Program-made: the position numbers and the translations under genes | Origin: Pyrenophora tritici-repentis | Lineage: Eukaryota > Ascomycota > Dothideomycetes > Pleosporales > Pleosporaceae | NCBI RefSeq assembly: GCF_003171515.1 | Contig: NC_089390.1 | Span: 7,564,001-7,628,000, forward strand | Direction: 5' to 3' | Length of the DNA: 64,000 bases | Shown here: positions 45,590 to 57,848 of the stretch, piece by piece | How the letters are laid out: every line of letters begins with the position of its first letter | Numbering within the stretch: the stretch's first letter is position 1 | The notes under the pieces: model-generated | What the model saw: the letters and a program-made list of their open reading frames with translations, nothing else | Databases searched by the model: none | What the model was told of the DNA's origin: nothing

Positions 45590-48500
45590 ATGGGCAGCGA
45601 CGACAGATACGATAAGGAGCCTAAGATCCCAAAGCTGACGAAGGAGAATCACGAGAAATGGTTCCGCAATAACAAACTGAAGCTGAAGGGAAAGGGAATC
45701 TTCTACACTATCGAAGTCACGAAGCACGCGTACGCCTGGATTGCACGACATGGAGCTGGCACCTCCACATCAACTGCCAACACCTCTCAAGACCCGGCCG
45801 GCACTGTCAACCCTACAGAACAAGCAAGCGTCCTAGGCCTGACAAGCGACTTCGAACGACTGGGAGGTACATGGAACGCTGAAAAGGCAAAGGAATACGA
45901 CAAGGATGAGGCTAAGGCACTGTTCTACATCACAAACAGTCTCCTTGATGATGACGACGCTCTCGCAGACGAGTACGAGACTGCATCTGCCCTCTGGACC
46001 GCACTGAAGGTCAAGTACTCAAAGACTGATCAGTTGACAGCCAACAACATCATGACCAAGCTTCAGAACTTCACCTGGAAAGACGAGAAGGATGTCGACT
46101 ACACGTGGGCAAAGCTAAAAGAATACCGCCGCAAGATTATTGCAGCTAAGCCTGCTGCCAAGGGACTCTACAATGATGAGGCACTTCTCCAGATCATGCT
46201 ACGCGCTCTTCCAGAAAGCTACGGATCAGTAATCGACTATCTCGATGTCCAGACCTCTCTCACGGTTGACGAAAAGATTGCTGCACTCCGCACGAAGGAG
46301 CTGCGACTGAACGACACGGCTGAGCATGCAAATGTAGCATTCCCGAAGTACCGTCACCCGAATGACCATAGAAGCTCGGACTCCTCGATGCGCGACCGCC
46401 CCCGTTCTACATCGCCTGAATTAGGCCCATCCACAGGATGCCTCCATTGTAAGGGAGAACACTGGGCCCGAGACTGCAAATACAAGGGTGAAATTCAGGA
46501 ATTCGGAAGAAAACTTCGAGAGAAAGACGAAAGAGCTGAGAGACGCGCAGCCAAGTCGAAGAGACCTTCTAGAAATGAGAACAAGAAGCGATCTGACAAA
46601 CCTGTCAAGCCTACAGTCAAGACAACCTCGAGGCGCAAGCATGGGTACGCAGCCAAGAATCAGGATTCTGACTCTGGAACGGACAATGGCTCCTCAGGCA
46701 CGGACAGCGAGACCAGCCACGAGTCTACATCCGTGGAAACAGAATGTACGCAACACTGCCATATCTCTGCGGAACAAGCTAGTAAAAGCACACCGGCGAA
46801 CTGGATTGCTGATACTGGTGCTTCATCACACATGACTGACAAGAGAAACCTGTTTAGAGGACCGCTAAAGCGCACGCCGCTCACCACTATCCAGGTTGGG
46901 GAGGATTTCTTCATTCTACCCAACGTGGTACTGTTATGATGAAGGCACTGGATGGGACAACAGGATTACTCCGAAAGGTTCTCTACGTACCTAAGCTCGG
47001 CGTGAATCTAATCGCAGCAAGACGGTTGTGTAGGGAGGGACTTCAAGGCATTTTTGATGACAAGAACATGTATTTTAAGGACAAATCAAGAATCGCAGTA
47101 CAAGCAGCACAGAAGGACGGTCTGTACATCGTAAGCCACATTGCAAGCAAGTACTCAGGAAAGGCGTTTATTGCAGGCAAGACTCGGACCGACAGCAACG
47201 ATCAAAGCACTGCGGAGGAAAGTCAGGAGACACAACCCGAGACACAATCCGACCAGGACCCAGACGAATCCGAAGAAGACAAGTCCACGAAGAAAGATCG
47301 CCGGAACTACAGGCTAATGCACAGACGGTTTGCTCACTACGGCCCAGCAATGCTACGAAACCTGTATAAGGTAACGACAATTGAAAAGATTAAAGTACCC
47401 CCAGCCCACAGGCGCTTCTGTGACCCATGCCTTAAAGGCAAGATGAGGAATAAGATGAACAAAATCCTAGCAGAACACAAAAAGGAGGTACTAGCACTAG
47501 TATCTCTTGACTTAGCTGGACCGTTCCCTACATCACTCCGCGGAAATAACTACCTTATGCAAATAATCTGCAACCACTCCCGAAAGAACTGGTCGATACC
47601 ACTGAAAACCAAGGACCAGGCTATCCTAGAGCTACGCAGATGGAAGGCAAAGGTAGAGCTCCAGACTGGGAAGAAGGTGAAGGCCTGCAGATCAGACAAT
47701 GCGCCAGAACTAAAGCTTGTGATAAACCAGTGGGAAACTGAAGACGGGGTTCAGGCCGACTACACCGTAATTGCGAGCTCGAATCAAAATGGACCAGTGG
47801 AGCGAAGCATCCAGACTGCCGAACACGCAATGAGGGCAATGCTCGATGATGCACAACTTCCTATTGAGTTCTGGGACGAGGCCGCTGAGGCTGACGCCTA
47901 CATCCGCAATAGACTGCCAACAGGACCGCTGGTCGAGGGAAAACCCACGTCTCCAGAGCAGGTATTCTCAGGGAAACGCCCAGGCGTAGACCACGTACGA
48001 GTCTGGGGAGCAAGTGTTACACCTATCTCAATCCAAAGACGCTGCCAGCGAAAGGGAGATTAGACAAGTTAGTGCACCGTGGTCGAGCAGGCGTCTTTAT
48101 GGGATATTCTGAAACTACAGACAAGCAGTTCAAAGTCTACTCTCCTGACCTTGGATATACGCATAGAGTTAGCGTCATCCAAACTAATGAGAAGGTGCCA
48201 GGGGGAAAGATAGACCTGAACTTGAGAGTCAAATCAGGTCCAATGGGCACATCTAATGAGCTCATCCCACGGAAAGCCAGAGGAAGACCAAAGAAGAACC
48301 TAAATCAACTAACTAAACCCGACGCCCTGGATGTTGATATTGAACTGCCGCCATCATCGCCGCCATTGCCGCCGCCATCATCGCCGCCACCATCGCCGCC
48401 ATCACCGCCGCCACCATCGCCGCCTACGCCAGCACCTGCGCACCCATCACCTACCATCACTCCACCCGCGCCAACAGTAGAGGATGAGAGCGAAGAAATG

Positions 48501-50414
48501 GAGGTAGACGAAGTTACCAACCCAGTAGCAGCCGAACCATCAGCTAGGTATCACTTCAGGACTCGGACCCAAAAGAGAAAGCGAGATACATTTGACGACA
48601 TGGAGGATGAACATCGCCAAGCCAAAATTGTCAAAGCTATGCTAGCTGTCCTACGAGAGAGCCGAGCTGACGAAGACCCCACAACTGAAATCCCGACATC
48701 TACGCACCACCATGAAGAGTCTGCACACGAGACGATTGTTAAAGCCTTCTATACGGTGATTGTAAGTGGAAACCTCGATGTCACGGGACGAGCAGAACTT
48801 AGCGGCAAAGCTTTCGCAGCAACAGAAGTTAAAGGCATTAGAATCCCTCAGACCTATAAACAAGCTATAAGCGACCCAGAGAACGCACTGAAGTGGAAAG
48901 AGGCAATTGAGGAAGAGATCAGGACTCTTGTGGGGAACGGAACTTGGGAAGAGCTTATTCCACCCCAGGGTGCAAACCTCGTCACCACAAAATGGGTGTT
49001 TACTGTCAAGCTTAAAGTTGATGGTACGATTGAGAGGTTCAAGGCCAGACTTGTTGCTCGAGGGTTCAGTCAACAACACGGGATTGACTACACCGAGACT
49101 TTCGCCCCGACAGTACGAATGGACACCTTAAGGTTATTCCTTGCTACTGTTGCCAAACAGGGCATGGAATGCTGGCAGTGGGACATCAAGAACGCATTCA
49201 CTGAGTCATACTTAAAAGAAGACATCTACCTCACAACACCAGCTGGGGTAAAAGTTAAGAAAGGCAACGTTCTGAAGGTTTTGAGGAGTCTTTACGGACT
49301 TAAGCAAGCTGGACGAGATTGGAACCTGCTACTTAAGGGGTTCTTAACTGAGATCGGTTTTACACAGAGCCTTGCAGACCCCTGCCTATTCACGCATAAA
49401 GGCAGAGGTATTTCACTACTGGTTTATGTTGACGACATTGCTGCTGCCGCGAAACTCACTTCAGACTTAGCCTGGTTCGACGAAATGCTCCTTACGAGAT
49501 TCAACTCCAAGAACCTGGGGGAGATTCGAAAGATCCTTGGAGTTAGAGTCACCCGCGATAGAGATGACAAAGCTATTTACCTCGATCAACAGCAGTACCT
49601 AGAGACAGTCCTAGATAAGTACGGTATCACCTCAGCAAAGTACAAGTCAAAGAAGATCCCTGCTGCAGACTACGAACACCTAAAGCCTGCTACTCCTGAA
49701 GACGCCAGAATCGACTCCACACAATATTCACAGATTATTGGAAGCTTAATGTACGCAATGGTATTCACGAGACCAGACATTGCCTTTGTACTTGGACGAC
49801 TAGCCCAGTACATGAGAGACCCTGTAGAGATGCACGGGACTGCGTTAAAGAATCTAATGAGATATCTACGGTCAACAGTAAAGCAGAAGATTCGCTTCGG
49901 TCCAGGAGGAGATCACCAAAACGAGTTTGGGATCTACACCGACGCTGACTGGGCAAGCGATAAGACAGACCGGAAGAGCATGTCTGGGGGAGTCGGAATG
50001 TTCTATGGAGGACCATTCTCTTGGGCAGCAAAGAAGCAGAAGTCAGTGGCAACCTCAAGTGCTGAGTCTGAGTACATCTCACAAGCCATGTACGCCAAGC
50101 AGGGACAGTGGGCAGCTCAAGTACTCAGAGATCTCGGCCTGCACCAATACGTCAATGAGAACGGTATCACAGTCCAGATGTACGGTGACAATCAGGGAGC
50201 GATTGCACTGGTGAAGAATCCGCATCTGCACGAACGTTCTAAGCACATTGACATCTGCTACCACTTCATTAGAGACCTAGCTGAGCAGAAGAAGCTCCAG
50301 ATTTCTTATATTCCGACTGACGAGATGGTTGCCGACGGAATGACTAAGCCACTGCAGAGAGTTGCTTTCGAAAGGTTTAAGAAGATGCTGGGAGTTATTG
50401 ATGAAGGGCACTAG
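45590..50414 (+). pseudogene. Copia II gag-pol polyprotein, two single-base frameshifts
   Basis: Gag from ATG 45590 (MGSDDRYDKEPKIPKLTKEN) with knuckle CLHCKGEHWARDC; protease DTGASSHM near 46810. The frame breaks in a G run at 46898-46901, resumes for gag-pre-integrase and integrase (SLDLAGPFPTSLRGN, SDNAPE, QNGPVERSIQTAE), and breaks again in a G run at 48005-48008. The third part (48072-50414) has a Pro/Ser-rich linker, RT (TKWVFTVKLK, FAPTVRMDTLRL, YVDDIAAAAK) and RNase H (YTDADWASDKTDRKSMSGG). In both places exactly one base is missing. Apart from this the element looks complete. Confidence 0.94.
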
Positions 50415-50442
50415 AACAAGTCACGTAAGGCCTGTGGGGGAG

Positions 50443-50685
50443 TGTTGAGAATACAGTCCGTAAGTGACTTGGTGGTATCAAGCGGAGGAGTAGTCACATG
50501 ATTGGTGACACGTGCAGGTGGGTCCTAGCGGGGAGCTTGGACGCAGCTGCACGCAACACGGATCTACGAACGTGTGAATAGCTCCTTAGTCAATACAATA
50601 CGAGTCGTACCACCACTACCGTTGTGCCTTAGAGAGCGCTCTATTAGGTAGTCATACTACTACTAATAGTGCCAGCTTCTCAATA
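50443..50685 (+). repeat. 3' LTR of Copia II
   Basis: 243 bp, identical by eye to 44858-45100, followed by the CTTTG target duplication. Confidence 0.95.
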
Positions 50686-50906
50686 CTTTGTATAGAAAAA
50701 CCAATTCAAGGCTCCAAAAATCCCCATCACTCCAATCACAACACTTGAATAATCTGTTCGGTATTAGATCGACAAGGAGAATAATGAGGTATAGGCAACT
50801 TACTCATGTTGCTTCCCGTGACGGGTATCGCGACTGGGAAGCAGTAGAAAACAAGTACGAAGACGGCAAACAGCACTGTAACGATGTTGACAGCCCAGCC
50901 CAAGGC
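50686..50906 (-). pseudogene. Permease fragment: end of exon 4, intron 4, start of exon 5
   Basis: On the minus strand, GCCTTGGG (the hAT target copy, 50906-50899) leads into GWAVNIVTVLFAVFVLVFYCF and PVAIPVTGSNM, then a 50-bp GTAAGT...CAG intron (50754-50803), then YSSVVIGVMGIFGALNWFFYTK up to the Copia II insertion. This continues exactly the frame left at 36936. The segment is reversed relative to the 5' part. Confidence 0.9.
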
Positions 50907-53636
50907 CAGTGATCGGAATGGTCTGGTCTGGTCTGGTCTGAGGGTACAGACCAGACCAGACCAGGTGCTTACATAAGGACCGGTCCGACCAGACCGGTCC
51001 GACCAACAAGACCGCCAAGAATGAGGCTGAAGCAAAGAAGGAAGCCGAGGAAATGTGTTTTACTACTGACTGTCAATCTAGTCGTCTTCGTTCTCACTAT
51101 CCTCGATATCGCTGTTCCCCTCAGCTTGGGGCTTTCCATACCAGGCCCGGAGACACTCGCACGCTTCTATAATATCTGCCTTCAGCCTACCACGGCGATC
51201 GACGATAGTAAGCTTCGCGCTACTAAAAAGACGTTCGCATTCATCCGACATAGGCGAGATCGCAAACATGTCTAGAGCGAAGCGAGCGAGATCTCGTTGG
51301 GAGTCGTAGCGAGATAGCCAGTACGCAATAGCCTCATTGCAACCTGCCTCTTCGTTATGAAGCCGGTCAGTAGAGATGTATTGTTCATACAAATCAGTTG
51401 TAGAAACTGGAGCGTCTATTCGAATGCGCTTATGTTCCCGCTGGCGATCAAATGCTGGGTCAGGATCTCTCTCCTTCCTGGCTGGTGGTGGCAGCATCTC
51501 GACAGGGTACCTTCCCTTATACTCTGTCTCCCAGAGATGCTTCACCGCTAATTGTGCGTTTTCAAACCACCTCTTCTTCTCTTCGTCGCCATGAAGAACC
51601 CACTCTTGCCTGAACCATCCCCACTTGCGATATGGATCAAGGATTTGAGCCGCATAATATGCCGGTGGAAGGTCAGTATCTTCAGGGAATCGATTTTGCC
51701 AATTCAGCTGCTGATTGTTATAGTACTCAACGCACTTTAACCAAGCAGCATCAGCGCAGCCTTGAAGGTACTTCCATGTAAAGTTGTTATCGTCCTCAGT
51801 GTGGATGTCGTGGTAGTGATCCTTCGTCTCGCTTATCTCCCGGAGAAGGCAGTCCAAAGTTGAAAACCAGTCCGCAAGTGACGTCTTCTTACCTTCAGAA
51901 AGCAAAGTTGCAGCATAGAAGTCTTTGAGAGCGAGTTCAATCTTTTCAAGCTCAAACCAGTGCTGTCCATCAAGCTTAAAGTTCGCGATCCCTACGGAGC
52001 CCTTTCCAGGTACATGACGAGCCGAGAAGAGCTCTAAACGTTCTCGAACATTTAATGCACGTGTAATCGAATAAAACCATGAGTTCCAGCGGTCGAGTTG
52101 TTCTGGATAAGCTCAAGCCCGTCGAATTGCGAAAGATCTCCGCCGATAATAATTGTAGCAAACTCCTCACGCCGTTGTGGAGTAAGCCTGATGTATCGCA
52201 CCAGGTTGTGAAGACGACCCAAACATCCGAACTTCTTCCAGAGCTCTTCCACCTTCGTATAGTCGCCACGTTGATGATGCTTCTCCAGCTTCGCAAGATA
52301 CTTCTCACAGTTTCGCCCCATAAGGAACGCCTGGCAACAGAGGTTGATGACATGGCCCAAGCAACGTAGCCGGCGATGACGACGTTGTTTTGACTTCATC
52401 CATGGGCAGAGATCCTTGAGTATAAACTCAACAGCGGTATCATTTGCCGAGGCATTATCCAGCATAAAGTATCCAATCTGATCTCCGCTAATGTCGTATT
52501 CTTCCAGCAATTCAAGGACCACCGATCCAAGATTCTCTCCAGTATGTTCGCCGTATATACGTCGCATACCTAAAGCGGTAACACGTCGCATGCCGGTAGT
52601 ATCAATCCACATAGCGACGACGCCTAGGATAGCGTAAGGGTTTGGTGAAGTCCAGAGATCAAAGGAGATAGAGATCCTACTCCGTGAATGGTGTAGGTCC
52701 TCCCTAAGCTGTTGCTTCTTCGATATGAATGCATTCATTACCCAGCTTCGGATAGTCTTCGCAGCCTTCGGGAGGTGGTTGAGTAGTGCCGGATTTAAAA
52801 AGAGGAGTAGTTCACGAAAGTACTGGTTCTCTAATTGAAAGAAGGCGATATGGCAGTACACAATCCAACGAATTAGAAGCTCTTTAAACTTCTCTACTGA
52901 CTCCTTCCAGAAAAAGATGCTGGAAGCAGCCCCATCCTTTTGCTGGTCGATTATAGACTTCCGTACAGAACCCTTTCGCTTGATGCCACTCTGGGGATCA
53001 ATCTGGTGCTTCTGTTCCAGGTGATTCCGGATCCTAGAAGTGCCATTGATGACAAACAACTCTTGCTTGCTCTTCCCAACCCTGCACTCATGGCAGTAAT
53101 ACACCTCTTTCTTATCGCTATCTCGAATGTATTGGAGTCCGTACTTCCAGATGTGTGATGTACCTTGACGGAAATCCTTCCTTGCAATTATTGCACGTTT
53201 CACGTACGTGATACCGCCCTGCACGAACTCATCTGGAGATTCGTGATATTGAATAGGAGTGGGTGATAGTATAGGGGTGGGTGATGACGTGGGGATAGGA
53301 GATGGAGTAAGAGACGTTAAATCTAGTCTTATAATATTCGATGGGGACGGTGAGGTTGGTGTTGAAGGCTCCATAACAATAGTATATAAGTAGGTTGTTA
53401 AGGACTTGATTGTTCTATGTAAGTAGAAGACTTACCTTGATCTTAATGACTCATATTGTGCTAAATTTTCTGGCTAGATTAGTCTAAGATCTAGTCACGT
53501 GGACCTATTTATAGCCGGACCGGTCCGATCATCTAGACCGGTCCGACCACGGTCTCAAAAAATCGCCAGACCAGACCAAGTCTTGGCGGTCTAGACCAGA
53601 CCAAGACCAAGTCAGACCAGACCATTCCGATCACTG
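50907..53636 (-). mobile_element. hAT transposon copy 2 (2730 bp)
   Basis: Reverse complement of copy 1; the one difference I found is a missing base in a short C run (52091-52092 here, 38481-38483 in copy 1), which also accounts for the one-base length difference. Flanks are CCCAAGGC (50899-50906) and TCATGGGG (53637-53644), unequal to each other but each paired with a flank of copy 1. Confidence 0.95.
51078..53374 (-). pseudogene. hAT transposase copy 2, one frameshift
   Basis: The BED finger and first half of the core are open from 53374 to about 52090; a missing base there shifts the frame, and the rest (51905-51078, with the dimerisation region) continues in the correct frame after the break. 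Sequence otherwise as in the intact copy 1 product. Confidence 0.92.
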
Positions 53637-53857
53637 TCATGGGGCGATGCTCCAGCAATCCATTTGATGTCTCATCGCGTGAATAGAGTTCTCTGGCACT
53701 GATGGCACGACTTGTATCAACATTGGACGGAATCAAAGTAAAGCAGCAAGAACAAATGGAAAATCTGTACCTTTAGGGGGCCCTGGTTGGTAAGGATTCA
53801 ATCTGTTCATGTGGACTGTGGCCGCTTGGTCGCGCGTTGAGACATTTTGAACAAGAC

Positions 53858-54532
53858 TTACTCATCATGGTATGTAGTTCCGCCCAAATCCCGAACATGG
53901 CCATCATCCCTACTATCACTCCAAGTGATGATATCATTGACGTTGAAGTGGAATGGTTCCATAGCGCTACGATTTGTATATCTGTATCCCACATTTGGCG
54001 GCAGATCCGCTGGGCGACCACTATGAAGCTCTTCGGACTCCAAATGCTGCTGCATTGCACCAGGCTGAAGCGCAGATTGTTGTGTTACCGATGCGTTCGA
54101 GTAGGTGCGTAACATATCCGAAGCTACAGAAGTTAGGTTACCACCGAAAGAACCATATGACGCTCGATGTGGGCTTTGGTAAGAGGGATAGTGACCGGAA
54201 GATGTTGATGAGAATTGTGACCTTGAGCGAGACATGCCGTTGTTCACCGGAAAGTGCGAGAAGTCGTTGTGGCTATGCCGTTGAAACTGGCCAGTGGCAC
54301 AAGGCTGTAGTTCAACCTGATAGTGAGAACTTGACGATTGCGGTGTGCCCAGAGGCGAAGTATGAAACATAGAGTCTTGTCGTTGATCGGTGGCTGGCGA
54401 AAGATGATGGTAACAAAATGGGTGTTGAAAGGCATGTGCGATGGTATTCAAGTCGAGATTGAGACTGAGACTGTGGTCGGCGGAAGAGTGGCGCACAATG
54501 CCACCACTATTCAGATACGTGGAACTTTTCAT
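53858..54532 (-). CDS. Ser/Gln/His-rich hypothetical protein, possibly 5' half of a split zinc-finger gene
   Basis: 225-codon frame (MKSSTYLNSGGIVRHSS...) rich in Ser, Gln, His and Asn, ending GTTYHDE just before a donor-like GATGA/GTAAGT, so the true coding region probably continues after an intron. An acceptor-like CTATTAG lies upstream of the Met, so an earlier exon is also possible. No domain recognised. Low-complexity composition is common in N-terminal parts of fungal transcription factors. Undoing the inversion places the C2H2 fingers of 40200-40670 downstream on the same strand. Confidence 0.45.
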   Translation of the reverse strand: MKSSTYLNSGGIVRHSSADHSLSLNLDLNTIAHAFQHPFCYHHLSPATDQRQDSMFHTSPLGTPQSSSSHYQVELQPCATGQFQRHSHNDFSHFPVNNGMSRSRSQFSSTSSGHYPSYQSPHRASYGSFGGNLTSVASDMLRTYSNASVTQQSALQPGAMQQHLESEELHSGRPADLPPNVGYRYTNRSAMEPFHFNVNDIITWSDSRDDGHVRDLGGTTYHDE

Positions 54533-55153
54533 TGGATTGAGATATGGTTGGAAATACCGCTAATAGCTAGTGTAAGGCAGCCGTACAGTGGCAAGTATTA
54601 TGATGAACAGCGAAACCCCGAGAGTCATTAAGTTTTACGAAATGAAGCTAACATACAGTGTAGCGCTGGAAATAGGGAGTTTGCCCAATTGATTGTCTTC
54701 CTGGAGGACCTTCGCTTGGCTTGCATATTTTCAGCCTCGTGGCCACTAAGAGGCATACTGAGATATCAAGGCAAAGAAGGCAAACAGGGCTTACCGGCGG
54801 GCAATAGTTGGGACGGGTACGATTTCAATCAGAGTGAGACGCTCGGTTGCTTACTGTATCTCTGGACTGTAAGGCTGTGAAGTAGAAAACTGGGCGGACT
54901 TTCACAGGAATCCGCATTAGCGAGATGTAATATAGGCAAGGGTGAGCAATTTAGTTGTGAGGCAGTCACGTCATCACGAGCAGCTGGAATGAGTCAGGCA
55001 CCAAGCTTCCGCCCCAACCCGTCATTTTGCCTCACCTTACAAGTCCTTCAAAAGTGGTTTATCCCGCGGACAAGTTTCGCGATCCGCCATCTTCAGCTAG
55101 TCAAAGATGGATCTTTTTGATATGTATCGGGACTATGCCACGTTGGTGGCGTC
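54533..55153. other. Intergenic, no further gene recognised
   Basis: May hold 5' exons of the Ser/Gln-rich gene at its left end and the 3' UTR of AIP1 at its right end. Confidence 0.4.
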
Positions 55154-57136
55154 TCATGCTTTTACACTCCAGACCTTGATGCTTGCATCACCACCCGCCG
55201 AGATGACCTTGTTAGCCTTCTCCCAAGCGACACCGTTGACTCCATCCTTGTGTGCGTTGAGAGCCTTGATCCGCTTCCCCGGGTCCTCGATACTCCAGAC
55301 CATGACATTTGTGTCTAGGCTACCACTTGCAGCGAAGTTCTCACTCTCATCCCAAGCCAGGCAAGTGATGCGTGCGGTATGGGCGCTCCACCGGTCTGTA
55401 ATGACCTTCCAGTCTGCGGTTGTCTCGTATGCGTAGATTTTGCCGTTACCAGCACCTACTGCAAGCTTCTTTCCCGAGGGAGAGAAGGCAAGTGCTGAGA
55501 TTGGGGCCGTCGCGCGGCGGAGGACCGTCTCTGACTCGTTGAGCTCGGTGCCGGAAAGGGTGTAGATGTGTACAAGCTTGTCGTCTCCACCAACGGCTAC
55601 GGTGGAGCCGTGCGCAGCGATTGAGGTCGGTGTGTACTTGACCGATAGTGAGCTTACTTGGGCGCCCTTGGAGTATACAGCTATCGCGTCGGATGACGGA
55701 ACGAGGACGATGCTCGATGTGGCCGCGATAGCCTTGGGCTGGAACTTGAGGTCGTGTGCCTCTCCAGTAAAGATCTTGTCTGGAACTGAGATGGAACGTA
55801 ACGTGTCATCCCATGCAACACTGTGTAATTCAACCTCGTTCTTGCTGTCGGATGTGGTGATGCCGGCGACATAGCTGGAGTGGGAGGCGCCTTCGACCCT
55901 ATCGGCCAGGCCCGTTGTAGTATCCCATGCCAGCACACGGCCTTCATAGCTGCCTGTGGCGAAGGTAGTCCCGGCGATGGCAGCCGCTGTGATGTTCTTT
56001 TGGTGTCCTCGGATGACACGCGTGGGGTTCGGGTTACCGTCGACCAGGTAGTTGAGATTGCCGTCGAGATCCACGCTCACAATGAGGCCGTCACTGCGGC
56101 CTGCTGGCCACACAACACCGACCTGCTGATCGGGTATGCTTGCAACGCCTTCTTCGCCCATCCTCCACCTCTGAATGGCCTTGCCAGCTTCAGGATCCCA
56201 TATCCGAACCGTCTGGTCAGCGCTGGCTGTGACGAACTTGGTCGAGTCCTTTGCCCACGAGATGCCGAATATGCTGCCAGTATGCACACCCTCTCCAATC
56301 TGTGTCTTTGCCTCACCAGTCTTGCCATCGTATAGCCAGATGCGCTTATCGGCGCCAACACTAGCAAAGACGGAGCCATCGGGAGAGAAGGCGGTACCAA
56401 AGACGAACCGATTATGCTGGCCCCTCAAGCTGGTGTTGAACTTGAAGGGAGCGCCATGGTAGAAGACCAGGCTGGTATCGTCGGAACCCGTGGCTGCACG
56501 GAGCGGCCGTTGCTGACGGATCGAGACACAGTTGATCTGCGAAGAGTGTCCCGATATCTCGCCTACGCTGTTGCCGCTGTCGGCCGTGATGCAGTGGCCG
56601 AAACGCTCCTTGCCGTCACCGACTGCAATGATGCGCTGCGAGTCGCCGTCCCACGCCAAGTCGTTGATGCGCCCCGCGATGATGTGGTACTCGCCTGTGT
56701 TGTCCACGTCAGCTCCGTCGTGATAGCATCTGTTCCTTTACCCACCCTTTGTAGCCCCCTCGCCGACACAGTCCCATACTCTGACACTTCCCGACACATC
56801 TCCGCTGGCAACGTAGAAGCCAGAGGGCGAAAAGCGGGCGACGGTCGTCTGTGCTGTGTGTTGCGTGTACTGCGTGCTAACAGCGGGATCGTCGATGGAG
56901 CGAAGGAAGACGGATTTGCCAGACTATGCAAAGTCAGTCACGTTACCAGAAGCTTCACTCCATGGTTATTCCCATACCGCATAAGCTATGCGTTCGCCCT
57001 TGGGGTCCGAAGACAGCGGCGTGGCCTGCCCTCGAGTAGTTGTAGGGGACGCTGCCCAGATGGCCTCTGTTTACGCTTAGTTGCTGCCATTTCGAACCTC
57101 CACATGGTCGATATCCGTACCTGATACTAGGGACAT
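55154..57136 (-). CDS. AIP1: Actin-interacting protein 1 (WD-repeat protein 1 family)
   Basis: Exons 57136-57121, 57066-56978, 56923-56746 and 56694-55154; three GT-AG introns of 54, 54 and 51 bp; 607 residues, the usual length. The product starts MSLVSEAIWAASPTTTRG and continues GERIAYASGKSVFLRSIDDPAVSTQYTQ, as in AIP1. WD repeats run throughout (FSPSGFYVASGDVSGSVRVWD, FSPDGSVFASVGADKRIWLYDG, WAKDSTKFVTASADQTVRIWD, last VISAGGDASIKVWSVKA). The family forms a double beta-propeller that works with cofilin to take apart actin filaments at cortical patches. Core gene, no defect. The 16-nt first exon was placed by family resemblance and splice phase. Confidence 0.93.
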
Positions 57137-57848
57137 GACGCGCTGTAATGCCTACTAAACTTCAGATATCGAAAGATGATATGCAAAGCAATTGTGCCAA
57201 AGTTGGCATGTGAACTTTGTCGCTGGGCGGTGGCCTCTGCTTCGTCACCGCCTGTGTGTTTCGGCGTAAACAAGCTACGAGTCGCGGGGCAGGTGGGGTT
57301 GCCTTCATCACTACTTAGCCAGCAATGCAATCAACGTGCTTCCCCATCACATTACATGACCGACCACGTCTTCGCCTACGTTACGCGTCTAATGAGCCGC
57401 GTCTGGTACTGTCAGACCTAGCTCCACCTAAGCTCTAAACGTGTACCCACGCTATATATGTACTATACTCAAGTGATATGGCCGGGCATCCCTCAATTCC
57501 TTTCGCAGCCCGACCCCTACCAATGCCAGATATCAAGAGGCTGGTAGGCTAAGAGAGTGCATCAGTATAAGCAGAGAACAACCTTGGAACACCCCAGCAG
57601 ACCTTGGCGCACGTCATTGCCGTGTCTGGAAATACTGCGCATTCAACTGGCACTACAATAGACCTACCATTCCGCACTACCTTAAGAAGTGGTTCAACCT
57701 CCACGCTCGAGTCTATCGAGATAACTTCAATCGCTAGCACTGAGTGGCAGACGCCTCATTCTCTAGACAAACATCGTCGTCATATCCGGCAACCCGGCAC
57801 CTCTCCCACATCATCATCTTGCACACCATCAACAAAAACACAACCACA
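57137..57848. other. Divergent intergenic region between AIP1 and a small gene
   Basis: No coding frame I trust. Contains promoters for both neighbours; no clear TATA box assigned. Confidence 0.5.

Larger units (their letters stand above)
44858..50685 (+). mobile_element. Full-length Copia element, family II, inserted in the permease last exon
   Basis: 5828 bp with two 243-bp LTRs identical by eye and target duplication CTTTG (44853-44857 and 50686-50690). Order: LTR, half-tRNA primer site (45101-45114), tandem-repeat leader, gag-pol, purine-rich tract (GTGGGGGAG), LTR. A recent insertion, in the opposite sense to the permease it interrupts. Confidence 0.97.
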
